From positions 2,170,001 through 2,234,000 of the forward strand of contig NC_008786.1 in assembly GCF_000015565.1 (NCBI RefSeq): a DNA stretch of 64,000 nt, read 5' to 3'. Every line of letters starts with the position of its first letter. The stretch's first letter is position 1. Below, in pieces: positions 32,979 to 41,568 of this stretch. The position numbers were made by a program, and so were the translations under genes. Origin of the DNA: Verminephrobacter eiseniae EF01-2 (GTDB lineage Bacteria > Pseudomonadota > Gammaproteobacteria > Burkholderiales > Burkholderiaceae_C). Under the pieces are notes generated by a model that made no database searches, was not told where the DNA came from, and saw only the letters and a program-made list of their open reading frames with translations.

Positions 32979-34550
32979 TCAGCCCGACAAGTCGCGCGCC
33001 AGCAGGTAGCCCGAGGCCGCGCCGGTTCCGGCGCCCGGCCAGGTGCTCGCGCCGATGTGGAACAAGCCCCCTACGCCGGTGCGCCAGCGCGAGCGGCCGA
33101 AGGCGGGGCGGAATAGGAAGAACTGGTCCAGGTGATGGCTGCCCGAGAGGCTGTCGCCGCCGACCAGATTCGGGTTGTCGCGCTCCAGGTCGGCTGGCGA
33201 CAGCACGCAGCGGCCCAGCACCGAGCCGCGCAGGCCGGGGGCGTAGCGTTCGAGGATGTCGAGCACACGCTCGGCATAGGCGTCTTTGATGTCGTCCCAG
33301 TGCGCCGCCGCCATCTGGCCGGCGGCGTCGCCGCATGGCTTGGCCGGCAGCACCCGCACCTGCACCCACAGCACATGCTTGCCCGCTGGCGCGCGCGAGG
33401 GGTCGAACACGGTGGGTTGGCCGACCACCAGCACTGGCTCGTGCGGCAGCAGCCCGGCCATTGCCTGCGTGTAGGCCTGCGCCATTTGTTGCAGCGAGGG
33501 CGCCAGGTGGACGTAGGCGAAGGTTTGCAGTTCCGTGCTTGCGCGCCACGCCGGCAGGGCGTCCAGCGCCAAGTGGATCATCATCGTCGCAGGGCCGGGG
33601 CGCAGGTCGCGGGCCTGTGCGCTGCCGGGCGGCGCCGCAGCGCCGAGCAAAGCGCCATAGAGGGCGCCTGGATGCACGTTTGCGATGACTGCGCGGCGCG
33701 CCTCGATGCGCTGCCCGTCGTCGAGTTCCACCGACTGCGCCCGCCCGCCGGCCACATGGATGCGGCGCACGCGCGCGCCGGTGCGCAGTTCGCCGCCGGC
33801 TGCGCGCAAGGCCGCCACCATGGCGCGCACGATCACGTCGGCGCCGCCCTGCCCCAGTGCCATGCCGAAGCGCTGGCCGGCCATCGCCTCCAGGTACGGG
33901 AACAGCGCGCCGCCGGCCACGTCGGGGGCAAAGTCCAGATGCAGGCCCCAGGCGGCGAGCAGGCAGCGCACGGCCTCGCTCTCGAAGGTGTCCGACAGCC
34001 AGTCCCTGGGGGAACTCAGCAGCAAGCGGGCGCTGTCGGCCATGCCGGCCAAACCCAGCGAGCGCCCCATGCGCCACAGCGCGCGGGCGGCCTGCCAGGA
34101 TGGCAGCGGCGCGCCCAGCAGCGCGAACAGGTGCGGCGCTTCGCGTTCGAAGCGCGCATCCAGCGCGCGCCAGGCCTGCGCATCGCGCGCGCTGACGCGC
34201 CCGATCCGGGCCAGCGTTGCCTCCAGTCCTTGCTCCAGACCGAGCCAGGTGGGGCTGCTGCCTTCGGCAAAGGCCGAGGCAAAGGGCCGTGCCGCCGCGA
34301 TGAAGGCCAGCCCATGCCGTGCCAGCGTTGCGCCATGCTCCGCATGGAAGGCCGAGCCGGCGAACAGGCTCAGGTTCATCGCATACAGGTCGTGCCGAAA
34401 CCCGGGCAAGGTCACTTGCGCAGTCTTGACTGCCCCGCCGGGGGTGTCCGAGGACTCCAGCACCAGCACCTTCCACCCCCTGGATGCGAGGTGCAGCGCG
34501 CAGGCCAGGCCGTTGTGGCCTGCGCCAATGATGATGGCGTCAGCGGACAT
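32979..34550 (-). CDS. COG1233 FAD-dependent oxidoreductase (phytoene-desaturase-like), copy 1
   Basis: A 523-residue flavoprotein of the phytoene desaturase/carotenoid isomerase-like superfamily. The N-terminus has the FAD motif DAIIIGAGHNGLACALHLA and the acidic ribose anchor VLVLESSDTPGGAVKT; the C-terminal FAD motif is HIGASTWPGAGTGAASGYL. Substrate is unknown; no carotenoid genes are nearby. It lies 6 bp after the AraC-type regulator gene on the same strand, so the two are probably one transcript. A paralogue is encoded at 36847-38442 on the other strand. Confidence 0.85.
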   Translation of the reverse strand: MSADAIIIGAGHNGLACALHLASRGWKVLVLESSDTPGGAVKTAQVTLPGFRHDLYAMNLSLFAGSAFHAEHGATLARHGLAFIAAARPFASAFAEGSSPTWLGLEQGLEATLARIGRVSARDAQAWRALDARFEREAPHLFALLGAPLPSWQAARALWRMGRSLGLAGMADSARLLLSSPRDWLSDTFESEAVRCLLAAWGLHLDFAPDVAGGALFPYLEAMAGQRFGMALGQGGADVIVRAMVAALRAAGGELRTGARVRRIHVAGGRAQSVELDDGQRIEARRAVIANVHPGALYGALLGAAAPPGSAQARDLRPGPATMMIHLALDALPAWRASTELQTFAYVHLAPSLQQMAQAYTQAMAGLLPHEPVLVVGQPTVFDPSRAPAGKHVLWVQVRVLPAKPCGDAAGQMAAAHWDDIKDAYAERVLDILERYAPGLRGSVLGRCVLSPADLERDNPNLVGGDSLSGSHHLDQFFLFRPAFGRSRWRTGVGGLFHIGASTWPGAGTGAASGYLLARDLSG

Positions 34551-34556
34551 TCGGCG

Positions 34557-35540
34557 TCAGTGCGGGCGCAGTGTCTCGGACGGGCTGCAGGCGAACTGCT
34601 CCCGGTACTGTGCCGCGAACCGGCCCATGTGCAAAAAGCCGTAGGACAGCGCGACCTCGGTCACATTCACCGCCCGGCCCTCGTGCCGGGCCAGGCGCAG
34701 CGCTTCATGCACGGCTTGCAGCCGGCAACGCCGCGCATAGGCCAGCGGCGACACCTCGCCGCAGCGCTTGAACACCGCCTCCAATGTGCGCGGCGACACG
34801 CAGGCATGGCTTGCAATGTCGGCGCAGCGCAGCGCGCGCTCCGGATTGGCATGGATGTATTCCTTGGCACGGCGCAGGCAGCGCGCATCCCCCGGATTCG
34901 CAAGGCAGCGCGCGGCGTCAGGCGGGCTCAGCAGGGCCGTGAAGGCGGACAGCAGGAATTCTTCCAGCGCCGCATACGCTGCGGGGTGCCGCAGCCACTG
35001 GTCGCCGAAGCGGTCGATGTTGCGCGTCAGGCCCAGCACGGCCTGCCACCAGGCGGCCACTTCGGGTACCTGGCGCGAATGCGCGAGTGCGAATCTTGGC
35101 GTCCCGTCGATGCCCCATGCCATCGTGCGCTCGTGCACCACGCTGCGCGGCACCTGGAGCAGGAGCATCGTGCAATCCCCGCTCCACACCATGCGGCTCT
35201 CGATATGGGGTTGCAGCACACTCAGGACGCCGGGGTCGACAGACACGCTTTCCGTGCCGCAGGCCAACTGCGCGCTGCCGCTCAACGGCAGTTGCACCAT
35301 GTAGAAGTCACCGCGCTCGCCGGGGTCGATGAGCACCTGCGCACCATAGTGCAGCACGTTCAGCGATACCCGCGCCAGGCGCACCTGGTTGTGGGCCACA
35401 TCCAGTTGCCCGGGCTTGCCGTGCAGTTCCAGCCGGTGCGGCGAAAAAAACCGCCCGATGCGCTCTCTGGCGTCCTCGACGTTTTGCGAACGCACCAAGG
35501 GAAAGGTATCGAGCAATTGCGTATGCGCGGCGATGGTCAT
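34557..35540 (-). CDS. AraC-family transcriptional regulator
   Basis: A 327-residue regulator. The N-terminal ~200 residues form the AraC-type ligand/dimer domain (VSLNVLHYGAQVLIDPGERG, FYMVQLPLSGSAQL). The C-terminal ~100 residues carry two helix-turn-helix units: ALRCADIASHACVSPRTLEA and VNVTEVALSYGFLHMGRFAA followed by QYREQFACSPSETLR. It is upstream of, and nearly abutting, the COG1233 oxidoreductase gene and likely controls it and perhaps the divergent paralogue cluster at 36.8-43 kb. Confidence 0.92.
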   Translation of the reverse strand: MTIAAHTQLLDTFPLVRSQNVEDARERIGRFFSPHRLELHGKPGQLDVAHNQVRLARVSLNVLHYGAQVLIDPGERGDFYMVQLPLSGSAQLACGTESVSVDPGVLSVLQPHIESRMVWSGDCTMLLLQVPRSVVHERTMAWGIDGTPRFALAHSRQVPEVAAWWQAVLGLTRNIDRFGDQWLRHPAAYAALEEFLLSAFTALLSPPDAARCLANPGDARCLRRAKEYIHANPERALRCADIASHACVSPRTLEAVFKRCGEVSPLAYARRCRLQAVHEALRLARHEGRAVNVTEVALSYGFLHMGRFAAQYREQFACSPSETLRPH

Positions 35541-35665
35541 CGTGGTAATGGGTGGTGGAATACGGAAATTGAACCTGAACCAAATCTTCGAGCATTTGCC
35601 CTACTCTCACGGACAGTTGCGTAAGCAATAGCGCGACAGACAACACCAAAACTATGATCCAACTA

Positions 35666-36406
35666 CTACGAATACAATAATTCCAGAAGACTATTGCAAA
35701 ACAGATCCGGGTCTTCCAGCATCATCATATGCCCACATCCAGCCAGTACCAAACTGCTGGCAGCGCCTTGTCGAACCCATTCAGGTACATTCCAATTTCC
35801 TGCGGATCGGCTACCAGCAACAAGGTGCAAAGGGGTGCCGTACTGCATCAATTTGCGTACCGTATTCAAATAGGCTCGATCGGCGGTTTCTTTCACCACC
35901 GCGCGCGCCATTGCCTGCAGCGTAGCAGCCGATTGGTTATGCAGGATGCAGTTGGCCATTTGCAATCGCTCCGTAGTGACGGCGATCTCCCCCTTGGCCA
36001 GCCAGTCCGCCGGTTGGTTCTGAATGCGCTGTAATTCTGCTTGCCACTCTGCGGCTGGCAGCGGAGCGATGCGGCGACACATGAATGCATCATCCAGCGT
36101 GAAATTACCTTCAACACTGATGATGCTTTTGACCAGTTGCGGTGCGAGCTCCGCCGACAGCATCGCTACAGCTGCACCCACACTATGTCCGAGCAGATGG
36201 CATGGGCCAGAGTCGAGCGCATGCAAAAAGCGCACGATTTCATTGGCTTGTACCGCCAAGCTCAGTTCGATAGGTGCGGCGCGTCCACCATAGCCCAGCA
36301 GGTCTGGTGTGTGCACTGCGACACCGGACATTCGTATAGTCGGTTGAAAGAAATGCAGCGGGCCGAAGAGGCCATGCACCATCACCAATGGTATGTCTCG
36401 TTGCAT
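35666..36406 (-). CDS. Alpha/beta-hydrolase fold protein
   Basis: A 246-residue hydrolase from ATG 36406 (the frame is open to 36448). Seen: oxyanion region VMVHGLFGP near the N-terminus, nucleophile elbow LLGHSVGAAVAML with Ser, and catalytic His in VLAGCGHMMMLEDPDLF. Acid residue not assigned. The gene is clearly less GC-rich than its neighbours and lies alone between the AraC gene and an XRE remnant, suggesting recent acquisition. Substrate unknown. Confidence 0.85.
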   Translation of the reverse strand: MQRDIPLVMVHGLFGPLHFFQPTIRMSGVAVHTPDLLGYGGRAAPIELSLAVQANEIVRFLHALDSGPCHLLGHSVGAAVAMLSAELAPQLVKSIISVEGNFTLDDAFMCRRIAPLPAAEWQAELQRIQNQPADWLAKGEIAVTTERLQMANCILHNQSAATLQAMARAVVKETADRAYLNTVRKLMQYGTPLHLVAGSRSAGNWNVPEWVRQGAASSLVLAGCGHMMMLEDPDLFCNSLLELLYS

Positions 36407-36532
36407 GCACTTACCCTTATGAGAAGTGTCAGATTTTGGCATCACCAAGATCCAACCATGTTGAATGGCTCAACTTTGCTTAACCTGTCGATGCAGCTTG
36501 ATCTGCGGTCTGTTTAGCATGTAGCGCGTCAA

Positions 36533-36733
36533 GTGGCATCAAAATCAGGTATAGCAACGCAAATCAGATGCTTGGGGCGCAACAACGGAGACCGCCGTCG
36601 GGCCGTTGGCCTGACACAGGAACAACTCGCCGAGTACCTCGATATCGACACCCTGACCGTGTCGCGCCACGGAACGGGCAACATCCTCCTTCCATTGACA
36701 GTGGTGGAACAGTGTAGTGTCGAAGCGAAGTAA
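36533..36733 (+). pseudogene. Truncated XRE-type helix-turn-helix regulator
   Basis: A 66-codon frame from GTG 36533 contains RRRAVGLTQEQLAEYLDID and TLTVSRHGTGN, the HTH core of XRE/Cro-type regulators. After the recognition helix the sequence decays (the usual R-Y-E-x-G is R-H-G-T-G) and stops at 36733. Possibly expressed as a tiny DNA-binding protein, more likely a relic. Confidence 0.55.
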
Positions 36734-36846
36734 AGCATCCGGCCCTGCATCAGGGCTTTCCCTGTCGCCCCGATTCTTCGGGAATCGGACAGTCAGGCGC
36801 GGTAACCGGATAGCACTCGGCAGTGGATTCGTGCAGGATTCGCGCC

Positions 36847-38442
36847 ATGCGTACTGCCCGAATTCGCCAGGATGACGCGCTCATCGTCGGCAGCGGCATC
36901 AACTCGCTGGTGTGCGCGGCGCTGCTTGCGCGCAGTGGCCGCCGGGTGCGGGTTCTGGAGCGCGAGCGCGTGCTCGGCGGCTGCATCCGCACCGATGAAC
37001 TGACGCTGCCCGGGCTGCGCCACGACACCTTGTCCACCGCGCATCCGCTGTTCGTGGCGGGGCCGGCCTACGCCTTGCTGGGCAAGGCCCTGCACGAGGC
37101 TGGATTGGCGTACTGCAACACCGATTCGCCCACCGGCGTTTTATTGCCGGATGGCCGCCATCTGGTGCTGTCGACCGCGCGTGCCGCCAACTGCCAGCGC
37201 TTCGATCAGGCCCACCCCGGCGACGGCGCCGCCTACGGCGCGGCGCTCGGCGAGGTCGAGGCCCGGGCGCCGCTGCTGTTCCCGCTGCTGGGCAATGAGC
37301 TATGGCGCATCGGCACGGCCCGGGCGCTGGCCACTGCGGCCTGCCAGCAGGGGCCGCATGCCCTGTGCGGCTTCTTCGGCCAGGCGCTCACGCCCGCGCG
37401 GGCCTGGCTGTCGCAGGCGTTTGGCTCGGACTTGGTCGGCGCGCTGCTCGCCCCGTGGGTGTTGCACTGCGGTCTGGGGCCGGACGCCCCTTTGTCGGCG
37501 CTGATGGCCAAGGTCGTGGCGTTCACGCTCGAAGCCGTCGGCATGCCGCTGGTGCAGGGCGGCAACGCGAACACGGTGCGCGCTTTCGAGCGGCTGATTC
37601 GCGCCGCCGGCGGCGAATTGGAAACCGGGGCCGATGTCGAGCGCGTGCTGGTCGAGCGCGGCTGCGCCGCCGGTGTGCGCCTGGCCGATGGCCGCGAGTA
37701 CCGCGCCCGCGACGTGATCTGCAACGTCACGCCGACCCAGCTCTACCAGCGCCTGCTCGATCCCGCGCAGGTGCCGGCCGGGATCGCCGCCCAGGCGCGC
37801 CAATGGCGCTACGGCAAGGGCAACCTGCAAATCCATTTGGCGCTGTCGCAGCCGCCGCGATGGCCCGATGCGGCGCTGGATCGCGTCGGCTACCTGCACC
37901 TGACGAGCGGCGCCGACGCCGTCTCGCGCGCGGTCAACGAGGCCGAGCGCGGCCTGCTGCCGGCCGAGCCTACGATCTGCGTGGCCCAGCCCACCGCGCT
38001 GGACCCGAGCCGCGCGCCCGAGGGCCGCCACATCCTGTGGATACAGCTACCCGAATGCCCGCGCGAACCCGTTGGCGACGCGGCGGGCCTCATCGCGGTG
38101 CCCGCAGGCGCGCGCTGGACGACCCCGTTGCGCGAAGCCTATGCCGAGCGCGTCATCGAGCGCCTCGCGCGCCAGGTGCCGAATTTGCGGGACAGCCTGC
38201 TCGCCCGCGCCGTGCTGTCGCCGACCGACCTGGAGGGCCTGAACATGAACCTGGTCGGCGGCGACCCCTACGGCGGCGATTGCAGCCTGGACCAGTCCTT
38301 CCTCTGGCGCCCCTTGCGCGCAACGCGCAACCACGAGACACACTTGGCACACTTGTGGCACATTGGCGCATCCACCCACCCCGGCCCGGGCCTGGGCGGC
38401 GGCTCCGGCTTGCACTTGGCCAAGGCGCTGGGCGCCGCCTGA
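36847..38442 (+). CDS. COG1233 FAD-dependent oxidoreductase, copy 2
   Basis: A 531-residue paralogue of the protein at 32979-34550. FAD motif DALIVGSGINSLVCAALLA with VRVLERERVLGGCIRTDE; C-terminal FAD motif HIGASTHPGPGLGGGSGLHL; shared internal motifs LNMNLVGGDPYGGDCSLDQ and PTALDPSRAPEGRHILW. ATG 36847 preferred over the GTG at 36823. It begins a plus-strand run with the cyclase-family hydrolase and IorAB, so it probably acts in that pathway. Exact reaction unknown. Confidence 0.85.
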   Translation: MRTARIRQDDALIVGSGINSLVCAALLARSGRRVRVLERERVLGGCIRTDELTLPGLRHDTLSTAHPLFVAGPAYALLGKALHEAGLAYCNTDSPTGVLLPDGRHLVLSTARAANCQRFDQAHPGDGAAYGAALGEVEARAPLLFPLLGNELWRIGTARALATAACQQGPHALCGFFGQALTPARAWLSQAFGSDLVGALLAPWVLHCGLGPDAPLSALMAKVVAFTLEAVGMPLVQGGNANTVRAFERLIRAAGGELETGADVERVLVERGCAAGVRLADGREYRARDVICNVTPTQLYQRLLDPAQVPAGIAAQARQWRYGKGNLQIHLALSQPPRWPDAALDRVGYLHLTSGADAVSRAVNEAERGLLPAEPTICVAQPTALDPSRAPEGRHILWIQLPECPREPVGDAAGLIAVPAGARWTTPLREAYAERVIERLARQVPNLRDSLLARAVLSPTDLEGLNMNLVGGDPYGGDCSLDQSFLWRPLRATRNHETHLAHLWHIGASTHPGPGLGGGSGLHLAKALGAA

Positions 38443-38525
38443 GCCGCTGCGCCGCGCCTGCGCGCCGAGCTTTCTCGATGAATTACGCGCCCGTTCACGA
38501 CCCACGACATCCGCAGGAGAACACC

Positions 38526-39305
38526 ATGACCACCTCGCTCGCCCAGTTCGCGCAAGACATCGCCTCCGGCGCCCTGCGCGTCATCGACCTGACCCACACC
38601 CTTTCCAGCGACTTCCCGGCCCTGCAACTGCCGCCGCAGTTCGGCCAGGTCTGGGCCTTCAAATCCGAGCGCATCTCGCACTACGACGAAGCCGGCCCCG
38701 GCTGGTACTGGAACAACTTTTCCTGCGGCGAGCACACCGGCACGCACTTCGACGCCCCGGCGCACTGGATCACCGGCAAAGACCACCCCGACAACACCGT
38801 CGACACCATGGACACGCGCAACTTCATCGGCCCGGCCGCCGTGGTCGACGCCAGCGCCGAGGTGGCCGGCAACGACGACTGGCTGCTCACCGTGGACTTC
38901 CTCAAAGCCTGGGAAGACCGGCATGGCCGCATTCCCGCCGGCGCCTGGCTGCTGTTTCGCACCGGCTGGGCGAATCGGCTGAGCGACCCCGCCGCTTTCG
39001 CCAACCTGCGCGCGGACGGCGCCCACACCCCCGGGCCGACCCAGGAGACCGTGCAATGGCTCATCGGGGAGCGCGACGTGCGCGGCTTCGGCGTGGAGAC
39101 CATCAACACCGACGCCGGCCAGTCCTACGCCTGGAGCCTGGCCTACCCTTGCCACACCCTCATGCACGGGGCCAACAAATTCGGCTTGCAGTGCCTGCGC
39201 AACCTCGACCAGCTCCCGCCCACCGGCGCCGTCATCGTCGCCGCCCCGCTGAAGATCCAGGCCGGCTCCGGCAGTCCGCTGCGCGTGCTGGCCCTGGTGG
39301 CGTAA
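38526..39305 (+). CDS. Cyclase-family (kynurenine-formamidase-like) metal hydrolase
   Basis: A 259-residue protein with the Cyclase/KynB metal-binding signature HTGTHFDAPAHW (about 77-88) and N-terminal VIDLTHTLSSDFPAL. Family members hydrolyse formamides, isatins or lactones with a divalent metal. ATG 38526 follows GCAGGAG; the frame is open far upstream into the previous gene but that portion is antisense-like shadow. It sits 83 bp after the COG1233 gene and 49 bp before iorA. Substrate not certain; an aromatic N-formyl or ring compound would fit the indolepyruvate enzyme next door. Confidence 0.88.
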   Translation: MTTSLAQFAQDIASGALRVIDLTHTLSSDFPALQLPPQFGQVWAFKSERISHYDEAGPGWYWNNFSCGEHTGTHFDAPAHWITGKDHPDNTVDTMDTRNFIGPAAVVDASAEVAGNDDWLLTVDFLKAWEDRHGRIPAGAWLLFRTGWANRLSDPAAFANLRADGAHTPGPTQETVQWLIGERDVRGFGVETINTDAGQSYAWSLAYPCHTLMHGANKFGLQCLRNLDQLPPTGAVIVAAPLKIQAGSGSPLRVLALVA

Positions 39306-39354
39306 GACATGCCAGCGACAAGCGCTGCGCAGCACCGGTTTCAGGGAGCCTGAC

Positions 39355-41568
39355 ATGGCCGAGCGATCATTTGCCAAAGAAGTCCAGCAGTTGCGCGTGC
39401 CGGCCGGCACCGAGTTCCGTGGCGAGGGCATCCTCGCCGTCACCAAGGCGCTGCTCGAATCCGGGGTGAGCTACGTCACCGGCTACCAAGGCTCGCCGAT
39501 TTCGCACCTGATGGATGTGCTGGCCGACGCCCAGCCCATCCTGAACGCGCTGGGCGTGTACTTCGAGCCTGCCGCGAGCGAGGCCGCCGCCGCCGCCGCC
39601 CTGTCCGCGTCGGTGAACTACCCGGTGCGCGGCGCGGTGACCTGGAAGTCCACCGTCGGCACCAACGTCGCCTCCGATGCGCTGGCCAACCTGGCCTCCG
39701 GCGGCGTCACCGGCGGCGCGCTGATCATCGTCGGCGAGGACTACGGCGAAGGCTCCTCCATCATGCAAGAGCGCACCCACGCCTTTGCGATGAAGTCGCA
39801 GATGTGGCTGCTCGACCCCCGGCCGCATTTGCCGTCCATCGTGCAGGCGGTGCACGACGGCTTTGCGCTGTCGGAAGCCACGCACACGCCGGTGATGCTG
39901 GAGTTGCGCATCCGCTCATGCCACCTGCACGGCAGCTTCATCACGCGCGAGAACCGCCGGCCTGCGTTCACACTCAAGGACGCGCTGGAGAACCCGCGCC
40001 GCGACATCGATCGCATCGTGCTGCCGCCCGCATCCTTTCTGCACGAGCGCGAGAAACTGGAGCAGCGCTGGCCCGCGGCGGTGAAATTCATCACTGAGCG
40101 CAAGCTCAACGAATGGGTCGAGGGCGACCTCGAGCACATCGGCATCGTGACCCTGGGCGGCCTGGCCAACAGCGTATTGCGCGCGCTCAAGCTGCTGGGC
40201 CAGGCCGACCTGTTCGGCGCCAGCCGCGTGCCGCTGTACATCCTGAACGTCGCCTACCCGCTGATCGAGGACGAGGTGGACCGGTTTTGCCGTGGCAAGC
40301 GGGCCGTGCTGATGGTCGAGGAAGGCCAACCCGACTACCTGGAGCAGAACCTCAACACCCTGCTGCGGCGGCGCGGCCTGGACACTGCGGTGCACGGCAA
40401 GGATCTGCTGCCCAGGGGCGGCGACTACACCGTGGCGGCCTTGCAAAAGGGCATACAGGGCTTCTTGCAGCGCCACCATCCGGCCGCCTTCGCCGCGCCG
40501 GTGGCGCTGTCGCTGGCGGCGCGCAAAGGCGCCGTGGACGATGGCGTGCCGCGCGCGCCTGTGTCCGCAGCGGCGGCGCTGGCGCCGCTGCTGCCGCCGC
40601 GTCCGCCCGGGCTGTGCGTGGGCTGCCCCGAGCGGCCGATTTTCTCCTCGCTGAAACTGGTCGAACGCGAACTGGGCATGCACCATGTCTCGGCCGACAT
40701 CGGCTGCCACCTGTTTTCCATCATGCCGCCGTTCCACCTGGGCGCCACCACCATGGGCTACGGCCTGGGCGGCTCCAGCGCCTCGGCCTTCGCGGCCGGC
40801 GCGCAACTGGGCGCCTCCAAGCCGGCGCTGGCCTTCATGGGCGACGGCGGTTTTTGGCACAACGGCCTGACCTCGGGCATCGCCAACGCGGTGTTCAACA
40901 AGCAGCGCAACGTGTTCGTGATCGTCGACAACAACTACTCGGCGGCCACCGGCGGCCAGGACCTGCCCTCCTCGCGCGCCGTCAACCCGAACCGCAGCAC
41001 CATGCACCCCATCGAGCGCGCAGTGCGCGGGGTCGGCGTCGAATGGGTGCGCACCATCACCCGCACCTACGACGTGAAAAGCATGCGCGCGGCCTTGCGC
41101 GCGGCCTTGAGCAGCAAGGAGCCTGGCCCCAAGGTGGTGATCGCCCAGAGCGAGTGCATGCTCAACCGCCAGCGGCGCGACAAGCCCGCCACCGCCAAGG
41201 CGATCGAGGCCGGCGCGCGCGTCGTCAAGGAACGCTTCGGTGTCGATGCCGCCGTCTGCTCGGGCGACCACGCCTGCATGCGCATCTCGGGCTGCCCGAG
41301 CCTGACGCTGGCGCCCAGCGGCGATGCGCTCAAACCCGACCCGGTGGCCAGCGTGGACGAGCACTGCGTGGCCTGCGGCCATTGCGGCGAGGTGGCCGAC
41401 GCCGCCGTGCTCTGCCCCTCTTTCTACAAGGCCCACAAGGTGCACAACCCGGGCGCTGCCGAGCGCTGGCTGGACCGCTGGCGCCGGCGTGCGCTGGCCT
41501 GGCTGCAGGCGCGCCAATGGCGCGCGCGCGCGCACCGGGCGCTGTTCCCGCTGGAGGCGCCGCGATGA
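39355..41568 (+). CDS. iorA: Indolepyruvate ferredoxin oxidoreductase, alpha subunit
   Basis: A 737-residue thiamine-diphosphate enzyme that oxidatively decarboxylates aryl 2-oxo acids to acyl-CoA. N-terminal pyrimidine-binding domain: GYQGSPISHLMDVLADA and YFEPAASEAAAAAALSAS. TPP pyrophosphate motif GDGGFWHNGLTSGIANAVF with VIVDNNYSAATGG near 497-540. C-terminal iron-sulfur cysteines: CSGDHACMRISGCP and CVACGHCGEVADAAVLCP. Overlaps iorB by 4 bp (ATGA). Confidence 0.92.
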   Translation: MAERSFAKEVQQLRVPAGTEFRGEGILAVTKALLESGVSYVTGYQGSPISHLMDVLADAQPILNALGVYFEPAASEAAAAAALSASVNYPVRGAVTWKSTVGTNVASDALANLASGGVTGGALIIVGEDYGEGSSIMQERTHAFAMKSQMWLLDPRPHLPSIVQAVHDGFALSEATHTPVMLELRIRSCHLHGSFITRENRRPAFTLKDALENPRRDIDRIVLPPASFLHEREKLEQRWPAAVKFITERKLNEWVEGDLEHIGIVTLGGLANSVLRALKLLGQADLFGASRVPLYILNVAYPLIEDEVDRFCRGKRAVLMVEEGQPDYLEQNLNTLLRRRGLDTAVHGKDLLPRGGDYTVAALQKGIQGFLQRHHPAAFAAPVALSLAARKGAVDDGVPRAPVSAAAALAPLLPPRPPGLCVGCPERPIFSSLKLVERELGMHHVSADIGCHLFSIMPPFHLGATTMGYGLGGSSASAFAAGAQLGASKPALAFMGDGGFWHNGLTSGIANAVFNKQRNVFVIVDNNYSAATGGQDLPSSRAVNPNRSTMHPIERAVRGVGVEWVRTITRTYDVKSMRAALRAALSSKEPGPKVVIAQSECMLNRQRRDKPATAKAIEAGARVVKERFGVDAAVCSGDHACMRISGCPSLTLAPSGDALKPDPVASVDEHCVACGHCGEVADAAVLCPSFYKAHKVHNPGAAERWLDRWRRRALAWLQARQWRARAHRALFPLEAPR

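Noticed and set aside
33132..35624. 830-codon plus-strand frame opposite the COG1233 and AraC genes
   Set aside because: His/Gln/Arg-rich translation without domain motifs; the minus strand carries FAD and HTH signatures.
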